Below are positions 1 through 11,345 of a stretch of DNA of 64,000 bases, piece by piece (positions within the stretch are counted from its first letter, which is position 1; every line of letters begins with the position of its first letter). The notes beneath the pieces are model-generated. The model saw only the letters and a program-made list of their open reading frames with translations, was not told where the DNA came from and made no database searches. The translations under genes and the position numbers were made by a program. Source of the stretch: Microglena sp. YARC (taxonomy: Eukaryota; Chlorophyta; Chlorophyceae; Chlamydomonadales; Chlamydomonadaceae). Location: positions 6,194,021-6,258,020 of the forward strand of contig CM039462.1 in the NCBI GenBank assembly GCA_022414725.1, given 5' to 3'.

Positions 1-560
1 TTCCTGGTAATCATGTTTTTACTACCGAAGACGGCAAGCAGCCAAATTGCTGGCTGAAGCTATGTATCCAAGTTCAAGTTCACTTGAATTTGCATGCACT
101 TCAATCATTAATCATGATTTATGTTAGTTTTTTTTGCTGGGGGTCGAAATCTCTCCGAGCCGCACTACATGGGTATCACACGGGGGGACTTGGCCTTGGA
201 AAACGGTGAGCACTGAGCAGCCCAGAGTGCCAGAGTTGGCTCGAAAAACATGTAAAAAAATCCAAGCTACAGACAGTGTGAGCGAATCCTCGACCAGGAA
301 TCATTCGTCAGAGGTACATGAAGAACCTTTCTGTGCATGGACAGGCCATCCCCTGAGCATCACAGTATTGCTGAGGATTACATTTTCCTGGTTATTATGT
401 AACTGCCAAAGACAGCGAGCAGCCAAATTGCTGGCTGGAGCCATGTAACCACGTTCAAGTTCTCAGCATCACACCTTCCAACAACCTCATGCAGTACACC
501 CCAGTGTTGATGGGGTATGCATACCAAATCTCCACATCCTAATTTCCCCCCCTTCCACAT
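1..560. repeat. Dispersed repeat copies (GCAGCCAAATTGCTGGCTG family)
   Basis: Two forward copies at about 25-90 and 405-460 with AAGTTCAAG tails, and a CCCAGAGTTGGC-family copy at 160-255. Both families recur throughout the window (20.9, 28.4, 29.7, 48.7, 50.4-50.8, 55.9 and 57.0 kb). No gene seen. Confidence 0.6.
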
Positions 561-599
561 CCATTTTTCCCCATCCCAGCGATGGGTTCGAATCCGCTA

Positions 600-860
600 A
601 GTGTTCGTTCTGCTTTCTGCGGGTCTCGCAAGAGGGGTCCAGGGTTGTTCAGGACGATGCGTCCTCCGTCTCAGCAAAAACGTTGAAGAGTCCGTCGCGA
701 CGCAGAACACAACGTGGGGAGGGTCCATTGACCAGAAGGTAGGTTCTGTTGCGTCGCAGGACGCAGGCTCTACAATCGGTTGCGTCTCAGGCTGGAGAGC
801 CGGGTTTCCTCCTGAAGTACCCTGGAGGGGACTTCACTTGAAAAACAGTGAGCAGCCCAG
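600..860. repeat. Dispersed GACGCA-rich repeat copy
   Basis: CAGGACGATGCGTCC ... TTGACCAGAAGG ... GCGTCGCAGGACGCAGG. Other copies at 28495-28670, 49300-49480 (reverse), 50875-51055 and 55635-55745. Confidence 0.6.
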
Positions 861-949
861 AGTTAGCCGGAAACAAAATTTACTAAGGTTCATGAGACAT
901 ACATTATGGCTCATGAAACGTAGATTTGTTCTCACGAAAAGTGGATTTT

Positions 950-1172
950 GAAAACAATCTCCAGCGTCTCAAGACGCGTTGAAAACAATCTCCAGTGTCT
1001 CAAAACGTGTTGAAGACAATCCCCAGCGTCTCAAAACGTGTTGAAAACAGTCTCCAGCGTCTCAAACTTGTTTCCAGCGTCTCAAAACGCGTTGAAACAA
1101 TATCCAGCTTCTCAACACGCGTTGAAAACAATCTCCAGCGTCTCAACGCGCATTGAAAACAATGTCCAGGGT
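950..1172. repeat. 31-33-bp minisatellite
   Basis: About seven copies of GAAAACAATCTCCAGCGTCT. Confidence 0.8.
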
Positions 1173-1295
1173 CTCAAGACGTAGCTGTTGAAGTACCCTT
1201 GAACGAACCTGTTCCTCTTAATGGATTCTACCAGACCTGCGTTTTCCCTTATCTTAGGGAGGAACAAGCAGGGTGTAGAGTAAATGGTTGGAAGA

Positions 1296-1319
1296 CCCCC
1301 CCCCCCCCCCCCCCCCCCC
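1296..1319. repeat. Poly(C) run, 24
   Basis: Uninterrupted C run; see the finding on poly(C)/poly(G). Confidence 0.9.
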
Positions 1320-1439
1320 GGATGATGTGCAACGGGCTTGTCTTGGGTTGACTATGGCCTGTCTATGAGAATCCGGTATGATGTGCAGCCATGTAATACA
1401 AACAAAAAAATCACCCATCTCCATCCTCATCCGTAGGAT

Positions 1440-1900
1440 GTGGTGGGTGTGGAAAGAATCGACGCAATTTAGACATGCTGGCCAGGCTGTGCTGGCCAGG
1501 GTCTTTATTTCCAGATTTTCTAGCAGCTTCTTGGCAGCTCCCTGATTCAGCCACTGGGCTGCGCACAAAGATTTCATACGTGCTGGAAACACTGATTCTT
1601 TTTGGGGCTACGCAAAGCAGCTTCCAGCCAGCTCCATTAACCAGCCACTGGGCCAAGCCCAAAGCTTGCAGCTACATTGGAATGCCTGTCACGTTGCCTA
1701 TGAGATTCACTAGCTGGCTTCATCAAACGGAAAAGGAGCTACCTAGAAGCTGCTACGAGTAGCCCCAACAAGAAACAGCGGCTGGAAAGCTGGCGATCCC
1801 AGGTGTACTTGGATGCTTTGGGATTGGCTGAATAGCCTTTCAGGGGAGCTGCCTAGAAGCTGCTGATGCAGCCGAAAACGAAAGCAGCGAATCACATTCT
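1440..1900. repeat. AGCTGCCTAGAAGCTGCT dispersed family
   Basis: Forward and reverse pieces of a short family also seen at 4.6, 10.15, 16.35, 22.4, 25.1 and 43.2 kb. No gene seen. Confidence 0.45.
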
Positions 1901-1966
1901 GAACGGAATCCATGCTGTGAAGCGTTCAAGGTCGACATTGAAGACCTGCAGCATTTACAAGGGAAG

Positions 1967-2195
1967 GTTTTCAGCATGATTGGATTGTTACATGGTTTTC
2001 AGTATGATTGGATTGTTAAATGGTTTTCAGCATGATTGGATTGTTACATGGTTTTCAGCATGATTGGATTGTTACATGGTTTTCAGTATGATTGGATTGT
2101 TAAATGGTTTTCAGCGTGATTGGATTGTTCCATGGTTTTCAGCATGATTGGATTGTTACATGGTTTTCGGCATGATTGGATTGTTACATGGTTTT
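1967..2195. repeat. 28-bp minisatellite
   Basis: About eight copies of TTTTCAGCATGATTGGATTG plus TTACATGG. Confidence 0.85.
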
Positions 2196-2294
2196 TGTGT
2201 TTGTACTCTTTAGGACTGGTGAGTTGTATTGCATGGCATAACAAAATATCTAATGGTCCTAGCAGGGGTTATTTGTTCAATTCTGAAATTGGCT

Positions 2295-2545
2295 CCCCCA
2301 GCATGTCCACATAACAGTTCAGACCTGTTTGGATGTGCGCCACTTCAAACTCAAGGCTTTCAAGACACCCCACTGTACTGAGCTCCCCAGTATGTCCCCA
2401 CAACACTTGTTTGGATGTGTGCCACTTAAAAGTCAAGACGTTCAATACACCCCACTTTACTGAGCTCCCCCAGTATGTGCACTTAACATTTCATACTTGT
2501 TTGGATGTGACCCACTTCAAAGTCAAGGCTTTCAAAACAACCAAC
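2295..2545. repeat. 83-90-bp tandem repeat
   Basis: Three copies around TTGTTTGGATGTG and GTACTGAGCTCCCC. Confidence 0.7.
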
Positions 2546-2609
2546 TTATTTATACTAACCACGCCACCAGTCAGATTACAAAGTGCTACAGCAATCCTGT
2601 TTTGACGAA

Positions 2610-2797
2610 CAGCACAATGGGAGAGCTCGTCGAAATTAGAAGGTGCCGGGTTCGAATCCCTACGGGTGCGCTTTAGTGTTCGGAGTCGCTGTCAACCGCC
2701 ATGGTAGCACTGTCCAGGTTAAGTAGCGGCCCGTTCTCTACCGCCGTAAGGCAGGGCTCCCTTAATACCACGCCCCACCAGGCGTTATCATTACTTT
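2610..2797 (+). repeat. tRNA-derived SINE copy
   Basis: Internal pol III B box GGTTCGAATCC at 2649-2659, followed by a conserved body (CCATGGTAGC, CCGTTCTCTACCGCCGTAAG, CTCCCTTAATACCACGCCCC) and tail GGCGTTATCATTAC. The same body recurs at 3.1, 9.0, 12.6, 47.6 and 55.8 kb. Confidence 0.7.
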
Positions 2798-2818
2798 TAA
2801 GCCCTACAGCCCAATCAG

Positions 2819-2970
2819 TAGGGAACGGCAACACAATATCATATATCCTGTCATCATCATCCGGCAGTCTGACTGTGCTAAAGTTCCCATTTATATACGA
2901 TATCATATGATGCAATTTGTATGATATCATACTCACCTTTGGTCAACATCATATGATATGCCGGTCCCTA
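2819..2970. mobile_element. hAT-like MITE
   Basis: Tips TAGGGAACGGCA / TGCCGGTCCCTA, rich in ATCATATGAT. Flanking octamers CCAATCAG and CCTATTAG match 6 of 8. Inserted next to a SINE. Confidence 0.55.
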
Positions 2971-3064
2971 CCTATTAGTAGGATTGTCACCATCGTCCTG
3001 GTTCCAAGGTGATCTAGCCGTGTATCATACAATATATATAAATCAACAATATCGTACTTGGCAA

Positions 3065-3245
3065 CCTTAGACCAAATCGCTTGAGGACGAAGAGTCGGGG
3101 GTTCGATTCCCCCTACGGTCACTCTTAGCGTTGCAGGTCGTAGTCAACTGCAATGGTAGCTTGTCCAGTTGAGGTAGAAGACACCTCTCTACACGCGTAC
3201 GACGGGTTCCCTTAACACCACGCCCCACCACGCGTTATCATTACT
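3065..3245 (+). repeat. tRNA-derived SINE copy (diverged)
   Basis: B box GGTTCGATTCC in a GGGGG/CCCCC T-arm-like hairpin, then the same SINE body and GCGTTATCATTAC tail. No matching acceptor stem, so not a tRNA gene. Confidence 0.6.
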
Positions 3246-3249
3246 TGGT

Positions 3250-3480
3250 AACCCTACTTATCGGATACCAAACACGCAAGCTATCAAAGAGCAAAGCGCA
3301 CTGGACTACACGCAACCAAAAGCAATCAAAAAGCAAAGCAAAGCGCACCTGACTACAAGCAACCGCAAACACCCGGAAGCAATCAAAAAGCAAAGCAACG
3401 CGCACCTGACTGCAAGCAAGGAACACACAAGTGGAAGCAATGAAAATGCAAAGCAAAGCGCACCTGACCGAGTTCTTGAC
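3250..3480. repeat. Tandem repeat, about 58 bp
   Basis: Three to four copies of GAAGCAATCAAAAAGCAAAG and GCGCACCTGACT. Confidence 0.7.
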
Positions 3481-3762
3481 AGAGGAAACAGAACGTCGTA
3501 TGTTGCGGCAGGTTCATCTCTCGACACTGTTGTGAGCTGCATGTTGCGAGGTTGGTTGCTGTGACTTGTGAGTGACTGGTCGTTGCGAGTTTGGTAGCTG
3601 TGAGTGACTGATCGTACCATTAGCATTGAAGTGCGACTTGAGAAAAATTGAGTAGTTCAAAAGTGTGGCTGTACAGATTGAGGAATACAAAAAGTGTGAC
3701 TATACCAATTGAGGTGTACAAAAATAAGGATATGAACTGCTGCATTGATAAGTGATCATGCG

Positions 3763-3935
3763 TAGGGAGCGGCAAAGACAGATAGATCTATACAGATATA
3801 TCGGTCTATATAGATCTATATATATCTACATTCGCGAAGCCGATAGATCTATCGATATCCCTTGTCCGGCGCCCCCCCCCGGTTCCGATATATGTATATA
3901 GATCTATATGGGCCGTTTGAGCCGTCGCTCCTGCT
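3763..3935. repeat. AT-rich palindromic element (AGATCTATATAGATCTA)
   Basis: TAGGGAGCGGCAAA start resembles the hAT-like MITE tips; interior of AGATCTATA repeats. A relative ending TTGCCGCCCCCTA is at about 4940-5045. Confidence 0.45.
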
Positions 3936-3973
3936 CCTCGCTCCTCCTATTTGATTTCTTCGGACTGTTCCAA

Positions 3974-4357
3974 ATGAAAACGGCAAATAGCCTTCTGAAT
4001 GAAGCTGGCTTACAAAGTTATAAGAGCAATCGGAAGTCGCCTGCAGCCGTCTTGGCCATTCTCGAGAAAGCCCCACCGGCTTCTAACTGGACAGCAAACT
4101 TCGATGCGCGGATTGAGGTGGACCTTGCCTGTTGTTTTGTCGCGCTTATGACATTGGCGTCAGTCCCAACAACATTAGCAACTCGACGAACGCACATGAA
4201 GGCATGCAAGGGGGGCTCAACAAACCGAGCTGGCTGCATTGTGGACCTGGACCTGGACAGCCCTTCTACGCCAGGCTGGACGTCACCTAGACCTTCGCGC
4301 CCAGCTTCGCACAAGCGGCAGTTGGGCAAGAAAACGCAGGCACATAACGCGTTCTAA
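3974..4357 (+). CDS. Unrecognised small ORF (weak)
   Basis: Frame starting MKTANSLLNEAG and running 128 codons to TAA. It is non-repetitive and of more even composition than the AT-rich repeats around it, with a Ser/Pro/Arg/Lys-rich C terminus. No motif, family or neighbouring exon was recognised; it may be a fragment of an old gene or chance. Confidence 0.25.
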   Translation: MKTANSLLNEAGLQSYKSNRKSPAAVLAILEKAPPASNWTANFDARIEVDLACCFVALMTLASVPTTLATRRTHMKACKGGSTNRAGCIVDLDLDSPSTPGWTSPRPSRPASHKRQLGKKTQAHNAF

Positions 4358-4392
4358 ATTCTGGTCCCTGACAAGGTTCCTAAAGCAGTCTA

Positions 4393-4413
4393 CCCCCCCC
4401 CCCCCCCCCCCCC
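4393..4413. repeat. Poly(C) run, 21
   Basis: Uninterrupted C run. Confidence 0.9.
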
Positions 4414-4419
4414 AGACAC

Positions 4420-6290
4420 ACCCACACCTTCACCCACCCTCAAACCCACACTTTGGCCTATGGCCTTTCGGGAATGATTCAGGGCGACTACACAATGTGT
4501 CCATGTAACCCTACTAGTCTACTACCCTAGCGAAGCAATCCCGGCATGATGATGAATTGATGATGACGAACCGTTCAGCAACCAGTAGCAGCTTCTAGAC
4601 AGCCCCCTGTGCAATAGCTTGCGTTAGTTTTGTCCGAATATCCAGCCAGGGGAGCTGCCTGGAAGCTGCAAAAATTAGACAGTTTAAAGACTTCTTTAGG
4701 ACCTGATGTACGCTGAACTGCTGATGGTGATGAACTGATGATGGGGGTAGGGGGGACTAAGCCTGGGTTGGTTTGGAGGCTATATCGTGACTGTTTAGTA
4801 TGTGACCGCGCCGGCAGCGAGCTTCACAAGTGATTACTGAACTAAAAATAAATCCTGTATTTTTTTTGAAGGCACAAGGCACCTTGATATGATGCAGACT
4901 ACATGTAAAATAAATCCCAGATTTTTCAGAGGCTTCCCTGAGGTACCGATATACCAGATATAGATATATTTTGCTATATGTAGATCTATATAGATCTATG
5001 TAGATCTATACAGTGGGGCAATATAGATCTATTTGCCGCCCCCTAATCATGCGAAATGTCAAATATTGTATTGGTACGGATTATCTGATAATGTAAATAT
5101 AAAATGAATACTATAGGATATGTACCATACCGTACTGCTCTCAAAATTTAACGGTTGCAAAATTTGACGGCTTTTTTGGGGGGTTTTATTATAAATTGAC
5201 GGTTTACATTTGACGGGTTTTTTAATAGGAATATAAATTGACGTTACACATTTGACGGTTTCTATTTTAATAAAATCCATTTATGCAACTGGACGTTTGT
5301 ACTTAATCATGTGACACTGGTTCATGGTTCATGGTACAACATTAGGGTACGCTGGCATAGGACCTGCAAGGAGTGTACATATAATTTTGCAATGATCCCA
5401 ACATCTTGTTCAGCATAACACTACCGGTACTCATTGAAATAATTAGAATGAGACATTCAACCGTTTCCATTAACTCCTGAAATCATGTCTTGCTCAGTTA
5501 ATGTCATAATCACAAGCATAATGTATGTTCATGTGTTGCTCAGCAACCTAGAAGGGCCAAGGGCACCTCATCCTCATCACCAGTGTCCTAATTCAAACAA
5601 TTGGAGCTAGGAAGAGTGGTTAAAGATGGCCACAGGGTCTGTGCTCCCAAACTCGTTATTTTTGTCAGATGAGGCATCTGAATATGCAGACAGATGCAGG
5701 AGGTCCCAGGGATCTCGTATCACTAAAAATTGTAGTGTTTGGCCCACTGAGCAGTGAGATATGTGCATTCTAGAGATGCACCTAATATAGGCAAAAAAAC
5801 CGATTTGACGGTTTTTTCGTTTCGTAATATACCGTACGCCACGATTAGACGGTTGCTCCCGTCAATTTAAACCGTTAAATATTGAGAGCAGTACGGTATT
5901 ATATTGGTACGTATCATATGATAATATAAATATGAATACTATAGGATATGTACCATATTCTATTTGTATGTATCATATGATAATATAAATATGAATACTA
6001 TAGGATATGTACCATATCTTATTGGTATGTATCATATGATAATATAAATAATATAATGCACATTCTATATCATATATCAAATTGGTGGGCATGAAGTGAC
6101 AGTCCTAAAACAAGACATGATCATTGTATCAGATTGTATGAAGATAATATATAAGAATATGTCTTGAATAGAACAACTGGGGTCTCGACGAGTTGCTCAA
6201 TTTGTGACGCGTCGCATAGAGAAAACGATGTTGACCGAGGTCATGCTCAAGTTGACCTGGACAGGTCTTTAAACTGTCTAATCGGCATGG
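4420..6290. other. No gene seen; AT-rich with tandem TTTGACGG and 59-bp repeats
   Basis: Contains the AT-rich element near 4940-5045, TTTGACGG motifs at 5150-5270 and 5800-5870, and a three-copy 59-bp repeat at 5890-6060 (GTATCATATGATAATATAAA), also echoed near 5080. Confidence 0.5.
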
Positions 6291-6489
6291 CTTCCCCCCT
6301 AGTTTCCGTGGAAATCGCATGTGGGGACTTGGCATTGGAAGATTTTGAGCAGCCCAGAGTTGGCCGAAAAAGCATGTAATAATCCAATCCAGTTCAAGTC
6401 ATTAAGTCATGCACAAAAACAAGTTTAAATTCAAGTTTAGGGATTTTAAACCAAGTTCAAGCTCATGTTCAATTTTGATCTCAATTTAA

Positions 6490-7660
6490 AGTAGCACCAC
6501 TGTCAATCACACCAGAAGGCAGCTGTCCCGCAGTAGTCACACATTGCCCCCCATGTGGGATTCATCGATACGCCTCGTAATAAGTTCAAGTTCAACTTTA
6601 GTTTAAATTATCACCTTAATTTCAAGTACCGCCACTGCCAATCTTGCCAGAAGGCATCTGTCCCGCAGTAGTCACGCATAAAGACAGAGCCTCACATGTG
6701 GGATATATCGGTGCGCCATGTAACCATGTTCAAGTTCAACTTTATGTTCAACTTCAATTTCAAGTACCGCCACTGTCAATCTTACCAGAAGGAGGCTGTC
6801 CCGCAGTTGTCACGCATAAAGACAGAGCCTCACATGTGGGATATATCGGTGCGCAATGTAACCATGTTCAAGTTCAACTTTAGGTTCAATTTCAATTTCA
6901 TGTACCGCCACTGTCAATCTTACCAGAAGGAGGCTGTCCCGCAGTTGTCACACTTCAAGGTAGAGCAAATCCAAATCCAAATTTAAAACAAGATATAATT
7001 TTAAGACAGAGCCTTCCATATGGGATATATCGGTGCGCCATGTAACCAAATTGAATTTCAAGCTCATATTCAATTTCAATTCCAAGAATTGACACTGTCA
7101 ATCTCACCAGAAGAAGGCTGTCCCGCAGTTGTCACACTTCAAGGCAGAGCAAATCCAAAACCGAATCCAAATTTAAAATAAGATATCATTTTAAGACAGA
7201 GCCCCCTATATGGGATATATCGGTGCGCCATGCAACCAAGTTCAATTTCAAGCTCATATTCAATCTCAATTTCAAGTACCGCCACGGCGAATCTCACCAG
7301 AAGGTAGCTGTCCCGCAGTTGTGACACTCTACGACAGAGCCTGCCATGTGGGATATATCGGTACGCCATATTACCAAGTTCAAGTTAAACTTAAGGTTCA
7401 ATTTCAATTTCATGTAGCACCACTGTCAATCTCACCAGAAGGTAGCTGTCCCGCAGTTGTCACACTTCAAGGTAGAGCAAATCCAAATCCAAATTTAAAA
7501 CAAGATATAATTTTAAGACAGAGCCTTCCATATGGGATATATCGGTGCGCCATGTAACCAAATTCAATTTCAAGCTCATATTCAATTTCAATTCCAAGAA
7601 TTGACACTGTGAATCTCACCAGAAGGTAGCTGTCCCGCAGTTATCACACTTCAAGGCAGA
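6490..7660. repeat. Satellite with about 125-190-bp units
   Basis: About eight copies marked by CCACTGTCAATCTCACCAGA, CTGTCCCGCAGTTGTCAC and GGGATATATCGGTGCGCCAT. Two unit lengths. Short open frames in it are not genes. Confidence 0.85.
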
Positions 7661-7664
7661 CCCC

Positions 7665-8115
7665 CCTAGATGGGAGACATCGGTACGGCAGCACATGCAG
7701 TACTGCGACTGTTCGAAGTACGCCTGGGACACGAAAAGCTGAAAGGCAAGGAAGTGGAATGATATGTGATGGGTTAGTCCACCCAGAAATGCGATGCATC
7801 GGTTCGGCAGCACATGCAGTACTGCGACTGTTCGAAGTACGCCTGGGACACGAAAAGCTGAAAGGCAAGGAAGTGGAATGATATGTGATGGGTTAGTCCA
7901 CCCAGAAATGCGATGCATCGGTTCGGCAGCACATGCAGTACTGCGACTGTTCGAAGTACGCCTGGGACACGAAAAGCTGAAAGGCAAGAAAAGGGAATGA
8001 TGTGTGATGGGTTAGTCCACCCAGAAATGGGATACATCGGTACGGCAGCACATGCAGTACTGCGACTGTTCGAAGTGCTACTGGGACATGAAGAGCTGGG
8101 GGGCAAGGAAAGGAT
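7665..8115. repeat. 119-bp tandem repeat
   Basis: Four copies of CGGCAGCACATGCAGTACTG plus CGACTGTTCGAAGT at 119-bp spacing. Minus-strand open frames are by-products. Confidence 0.9.
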
Positions 8116-8164
8116 TTCTTTCAAATCTGAAAGTGGGTTTTTTCTGACTTCATGGTTTTAACAA

Positions 8165-8530
8165 AATAATATCAAGGGGATATTACATGTTGGGGGTCAA
8201 GGAAAGGGAATGATACGTAGGGCTGTCAAAATTACGATATTTTTCAAATATATACATATATATATCGTAATATATCGACGATTACAGTACCCTACACCCC
8301 TTTTCTTTGAAATCCAGTACCGTGCACCCCTTTTCTTTGAAAACCAGAGATCAAGGGGATATTACAGGTTGGGGGTCAAGGAAAGGGAATGATATGTAGG
8401 GCTGTCGGAATTCAGATATTTGTTCAATTATCCTAACTTATATCGTAATATATCGTACGATTACGGTACCGTACACCCCTTTTCTTTGGAAATCAGTATG
8501 AGATTAAGGGGATATTACAGGTTGGGGGGT
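8165..8530. repeat. Two to three copies of an AAGGGGATATTACAGGTTGG repeat
   Basis: Each followed by GTAGGGCTGTC and ATATCGTAATATATCG; tips resemble the TAGGGTTGTCAA family at 23.09 kb. Confidence 0.55.
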
Positions 8531-8589
8531 AAGGAAGGGGAAAGATATGAGATGGGCTCGTCCAAAACCCTCCTCCAGGGGGATGATAG

Positions 8590-8612
8590 CCCCCCCCCCC
8601 CCCCCCCCCCCC
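8590..8612. repeat. Poly(C) run, 23
   Basis: Uninterrupted C run. Confidence 0.9.
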
Positions 8613-8959
8613 TATCGGTGGTTGCCCCCAGTGAAAGCAAACGGGCTGGCCCCTAAACCTCACCCCTCGTAATAAGGCGTGCTATTGATTAATTTATGGG
8701 TTAGTCCACCCAGAAATGGGATGGGTTATTCTATCTAGACAGGAGAGAGATACACCAGTAGGGTTGTCAACATCAAGACTCCAACATCGACAGTATGTAT
8801 GCTCCCAGGGACGCCTTACCAACTTGAGCCCCTCGGAAATCATGCTTTGCATTAGTTTTTCCCCAGCTGTCAAATGAATAGATTGACTGCTTGTCTGATA
8901 GGTTACACAACATGCTATGCCCATGCACCTTCCTTGTATAGCATGCTCAAGTACCATAT

Positions 8960-9155
8960 CCCCGTTCAACAAATGGCTCAATGGCAGAACTCCTAGAACA
9001 ACGTAAATGCCGGGTTCGAATCCCCACGGGTGCGCTTATGACTTTGCGGTCGCTGTCAACTGCCATGGTAGCTTTGTCCAGGTAAAGTAGCAGCCCGTTC
9101 CCTACCGCCGTAAGACGGGGCTCCCTTAACACCCGTCCCACCAGGCTTTATCATT
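8960..9155 (+). repeat. tRNA-derived SINE copy with A and B boxes
   Basis: A box TGGCTCAATGG at about 8972 and B box GGTTCGAATCC at 9013, then the family body and TATCATTAC tail. Best-preserved head in the window. Confidence 0.7.
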
Positions 9156-9200
9156 ACTGTTCCCTGGTTTCTGTTATAATAATGGGTGTTAACTTATACA

Positions 9201-9308
9201 CAGGGAACGGCAATATCATACCATATGATGCCGGCAGTCTGACTAGGCTATAGTTACCATTTACAAACTCGCCTCTGGTGAACATCATATGATATGCCAT
9301 TCCCTATG
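9201..9308. mobile_element. hAT-like MITE
   Basis: Starts AGGGAACGGCA, ends TGCCATTCCCTA, same CATATGAT-rich core as 2819-2970. A further right end of the family lies near 9720-9787. Confidence 0.5.
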
Positions 9309-9381
9309 CACCAGTAAAGTTGCCAATATTGTCCTGGTGCCAAGATGACCACGTTAGATACCAAACAGTATCGAAAGATAT

Positions 9382-9590
9382 CGTTGGCGGAGCCCCCTCT
9401 TCAAGGGGGAGGGAGCCCCCAGGGTTACCCCGTTGTCCGTGTGTCCGACCGCCCCCCCCCGAGACGAAGCCTGACTCGTCAGTCAACGGTCTCGTAACTA
9501 ACTCGCTTCCATTGCCACCTCTTGCTCTGTTGCGAGCACTCTCTGCCAATTTTTAGCGTCGCTTGCGACGCTGCATAGAACTTGTTCCAT
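9382..9590 (+). repeat. GGCGGAGCCCCC hairpin-headed dispersed repeat
   Basis: Starts TTGGCGGAGCCCCCT with a complementary GGGGGAGGGAGCCCCC, ends TTAGCGTCGCTTGCGACGCT. Family copies at about 21970-22175, 58352-58605 and 59418-59635 (forward), 26595-26655 and 43385-43475 (reverse), and a stub at 58040. Confidence 0.65.
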
Positions 9591-9894
9591 GATAATCACA
9601 TTAGATACCATACAATATCGGAAGATCTCATTCCAAGATGATCACATTAGATACCATACAAAATTGTAAGATCTCGTTCCGAGGGGGGCCCCGGGGGTTC
9701 GTGCTCCAGTGATAATTGAATTATACGATTAAACACATGATATCATGCTCGCCTTTGGTCAACAGCATATGATATGCCGGTCCCTACTTACCAGTGTATC
9801 TAGGTTGGTTTCGATGACTTTGACAAAGCTAGGGTCCTCCACCTGCAGAGGCAAGGCAAGCAGGGTTAGGTGCCTAAGGTTGCAGAGGTTGTGC

Positions 9895-10100
9895 TGAGGG
9901 GATCGCAGAGGTTGGGCAGAGGTTGGGCAGAGGTAGTGGCAGAGGTGGTCGCAAAGGTGGTTGCAGAGGTGGTCGCAAAGGTGGTCGAAGTAGTAGTCGC
10001 AGAGGTGGTCGCAGAGGTGGTCGCTGAGGTGGTCGTAGAGGTGGTTGTAGAGGTGGTCACATAGGTGGTTGTAGAGGTTGTGCAGAGGATGTGCATAGGT
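9895..10100. repeat. 12-bp minisatellite (GAGGTGGTCGCA)
   Basis: About 16 imperfect copies; the overlapping Thr/Ala-rich and Val-rich frames are by-products. Confidence 0.85.
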
Positions 10101-10367
10101 TTTTTGTAGATTCTCAGTTGTGGGTCATGTAGCTTTTCTTTCCCGCTACGAACAGCAGCGTCTAGGCAACTCCCCTGGCTTGCTACCCAGGTAAACCTAC
10201 AACCAAGTAGTGCACATGGAAGCTGACAGACTCATCATTCATGTATGATTGGAATCTTGATTGGTGGTTGGCCCCAGTGCAAGCAAACGGGCTGGCCCTT
10301 TCAACCTCATGCCTCGTGATAAGGCGTGCTATTTCTTTATTGAAATCTTGGGGTTAGCCCAGTGGCT

Positions 10368-10645
10368 GGCTCATGGAGCTGAGTCATCGAAGCTGAGCTG
10401 GCTCATGGAGTCGAGTCATTGAGGTTGAGCTGGCTCATGGAGCTGAGTCATCGAAGCTGAGCTGGCTCATGGAGTTGAGTCATCGAGGCTGAGCTGGCTC
10501 ATGGAGCTGAGTCATCGAAGCTGAGCTGGCTCATGGAGCTGAGTCATCGAGGCTGAGCTGGCTCATGGAGCTGAGTCATTGAAGCTGAGCTGGCTCATGG
10601 AGCTGAGTCATCGAAGCTAAGCTGGCTCATGGAGCTGAGTCACAG
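10368..10645. repeat. 32-bp minisatellite
   Basis: Eight to nine copies of GGCTCATGGAGCTGAGTCAT at exact 32-bp spacing. Confidence 0.9.
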
Positions 10646-10799
10646 GAGCTGCTGCTTGTAGCGGAAAAGAAAAGCTATGGTGGTTCAGTGGGCTAAGCAA
10701 CAAATCGTATACATCATCTCTTCCGCCCTGAAGGCTATCATCCTGAAGGCTATAATCACCATACCCCCCCCCACCCCCCACCCTAATCAAGCTTATGAT

Positions 10800-11345
10800 A
10801 CTGCTCACGTCCTCTGTACTTTCAATGCCTATGCTGACAGGTCACTGAAGCCGCAGCACTGCATATTGAGAATATTACTAGGTCCTGGATTCACATATTA
10901 ATAAATATAATATTTAACGCGTCCTCTGTACCCTCAATGCCTCTGTTGGCAGGTCACTGAAGCCGCAGCACTGCATATTGAGAAAAATGCTAGGTCCTGG
11001 ATTCACATATAAATATATATAATAGTTAACACGTTAATAGTTAATACCTCTGTTGACAGGTCACTGAAAAGCACCTTTGTTCATAACGGATGAAGAGGTT
11101 CCCATTCACTGCCCCCACCCACCCACACCCACACATAAAAATAAAAAAAACTAGCCACCCTTGGCTCTCCCACTCATCACTATACACCCACCCACACACA
11201 TACACACACACACAAAAAAACTTACCAACTAGCCAGCCTGGGCCCTCCTACCCATCACTCTACACCCACAACAACACAGTACACACAAACTCAAGTACAC
11301 CTCTGTACCTTCAATGCCTCTGTTGACAGGTCACTGAAATAGCAC
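10800..11345. repeat. About 110-bp tandem repeat with AC-rich interruption
   Basis: Copies of CAGGTCACTGAAGCCGCAGC and CTAGGTCCTGGATTCACATA at about 10820 and 10930, partial copies at 11050 and 11310, with ACACCCAC-rich DNA at 11105-11290. Confidence 0.7.

Noticed and set aside
3100..3125. Possible tRNA gene at the GGTTCGATTCC box
   Set aside because: No acceptor-stem partner or anticodon arm; the downstream sequence matches the SINE body.
7665..8115. CRISPR-like regular array (also the 58-bp and 94-bp arrays)
   Set aside because: Units are contiguous tandem copies with no unique spacers, and the DNA is eukaryotic.
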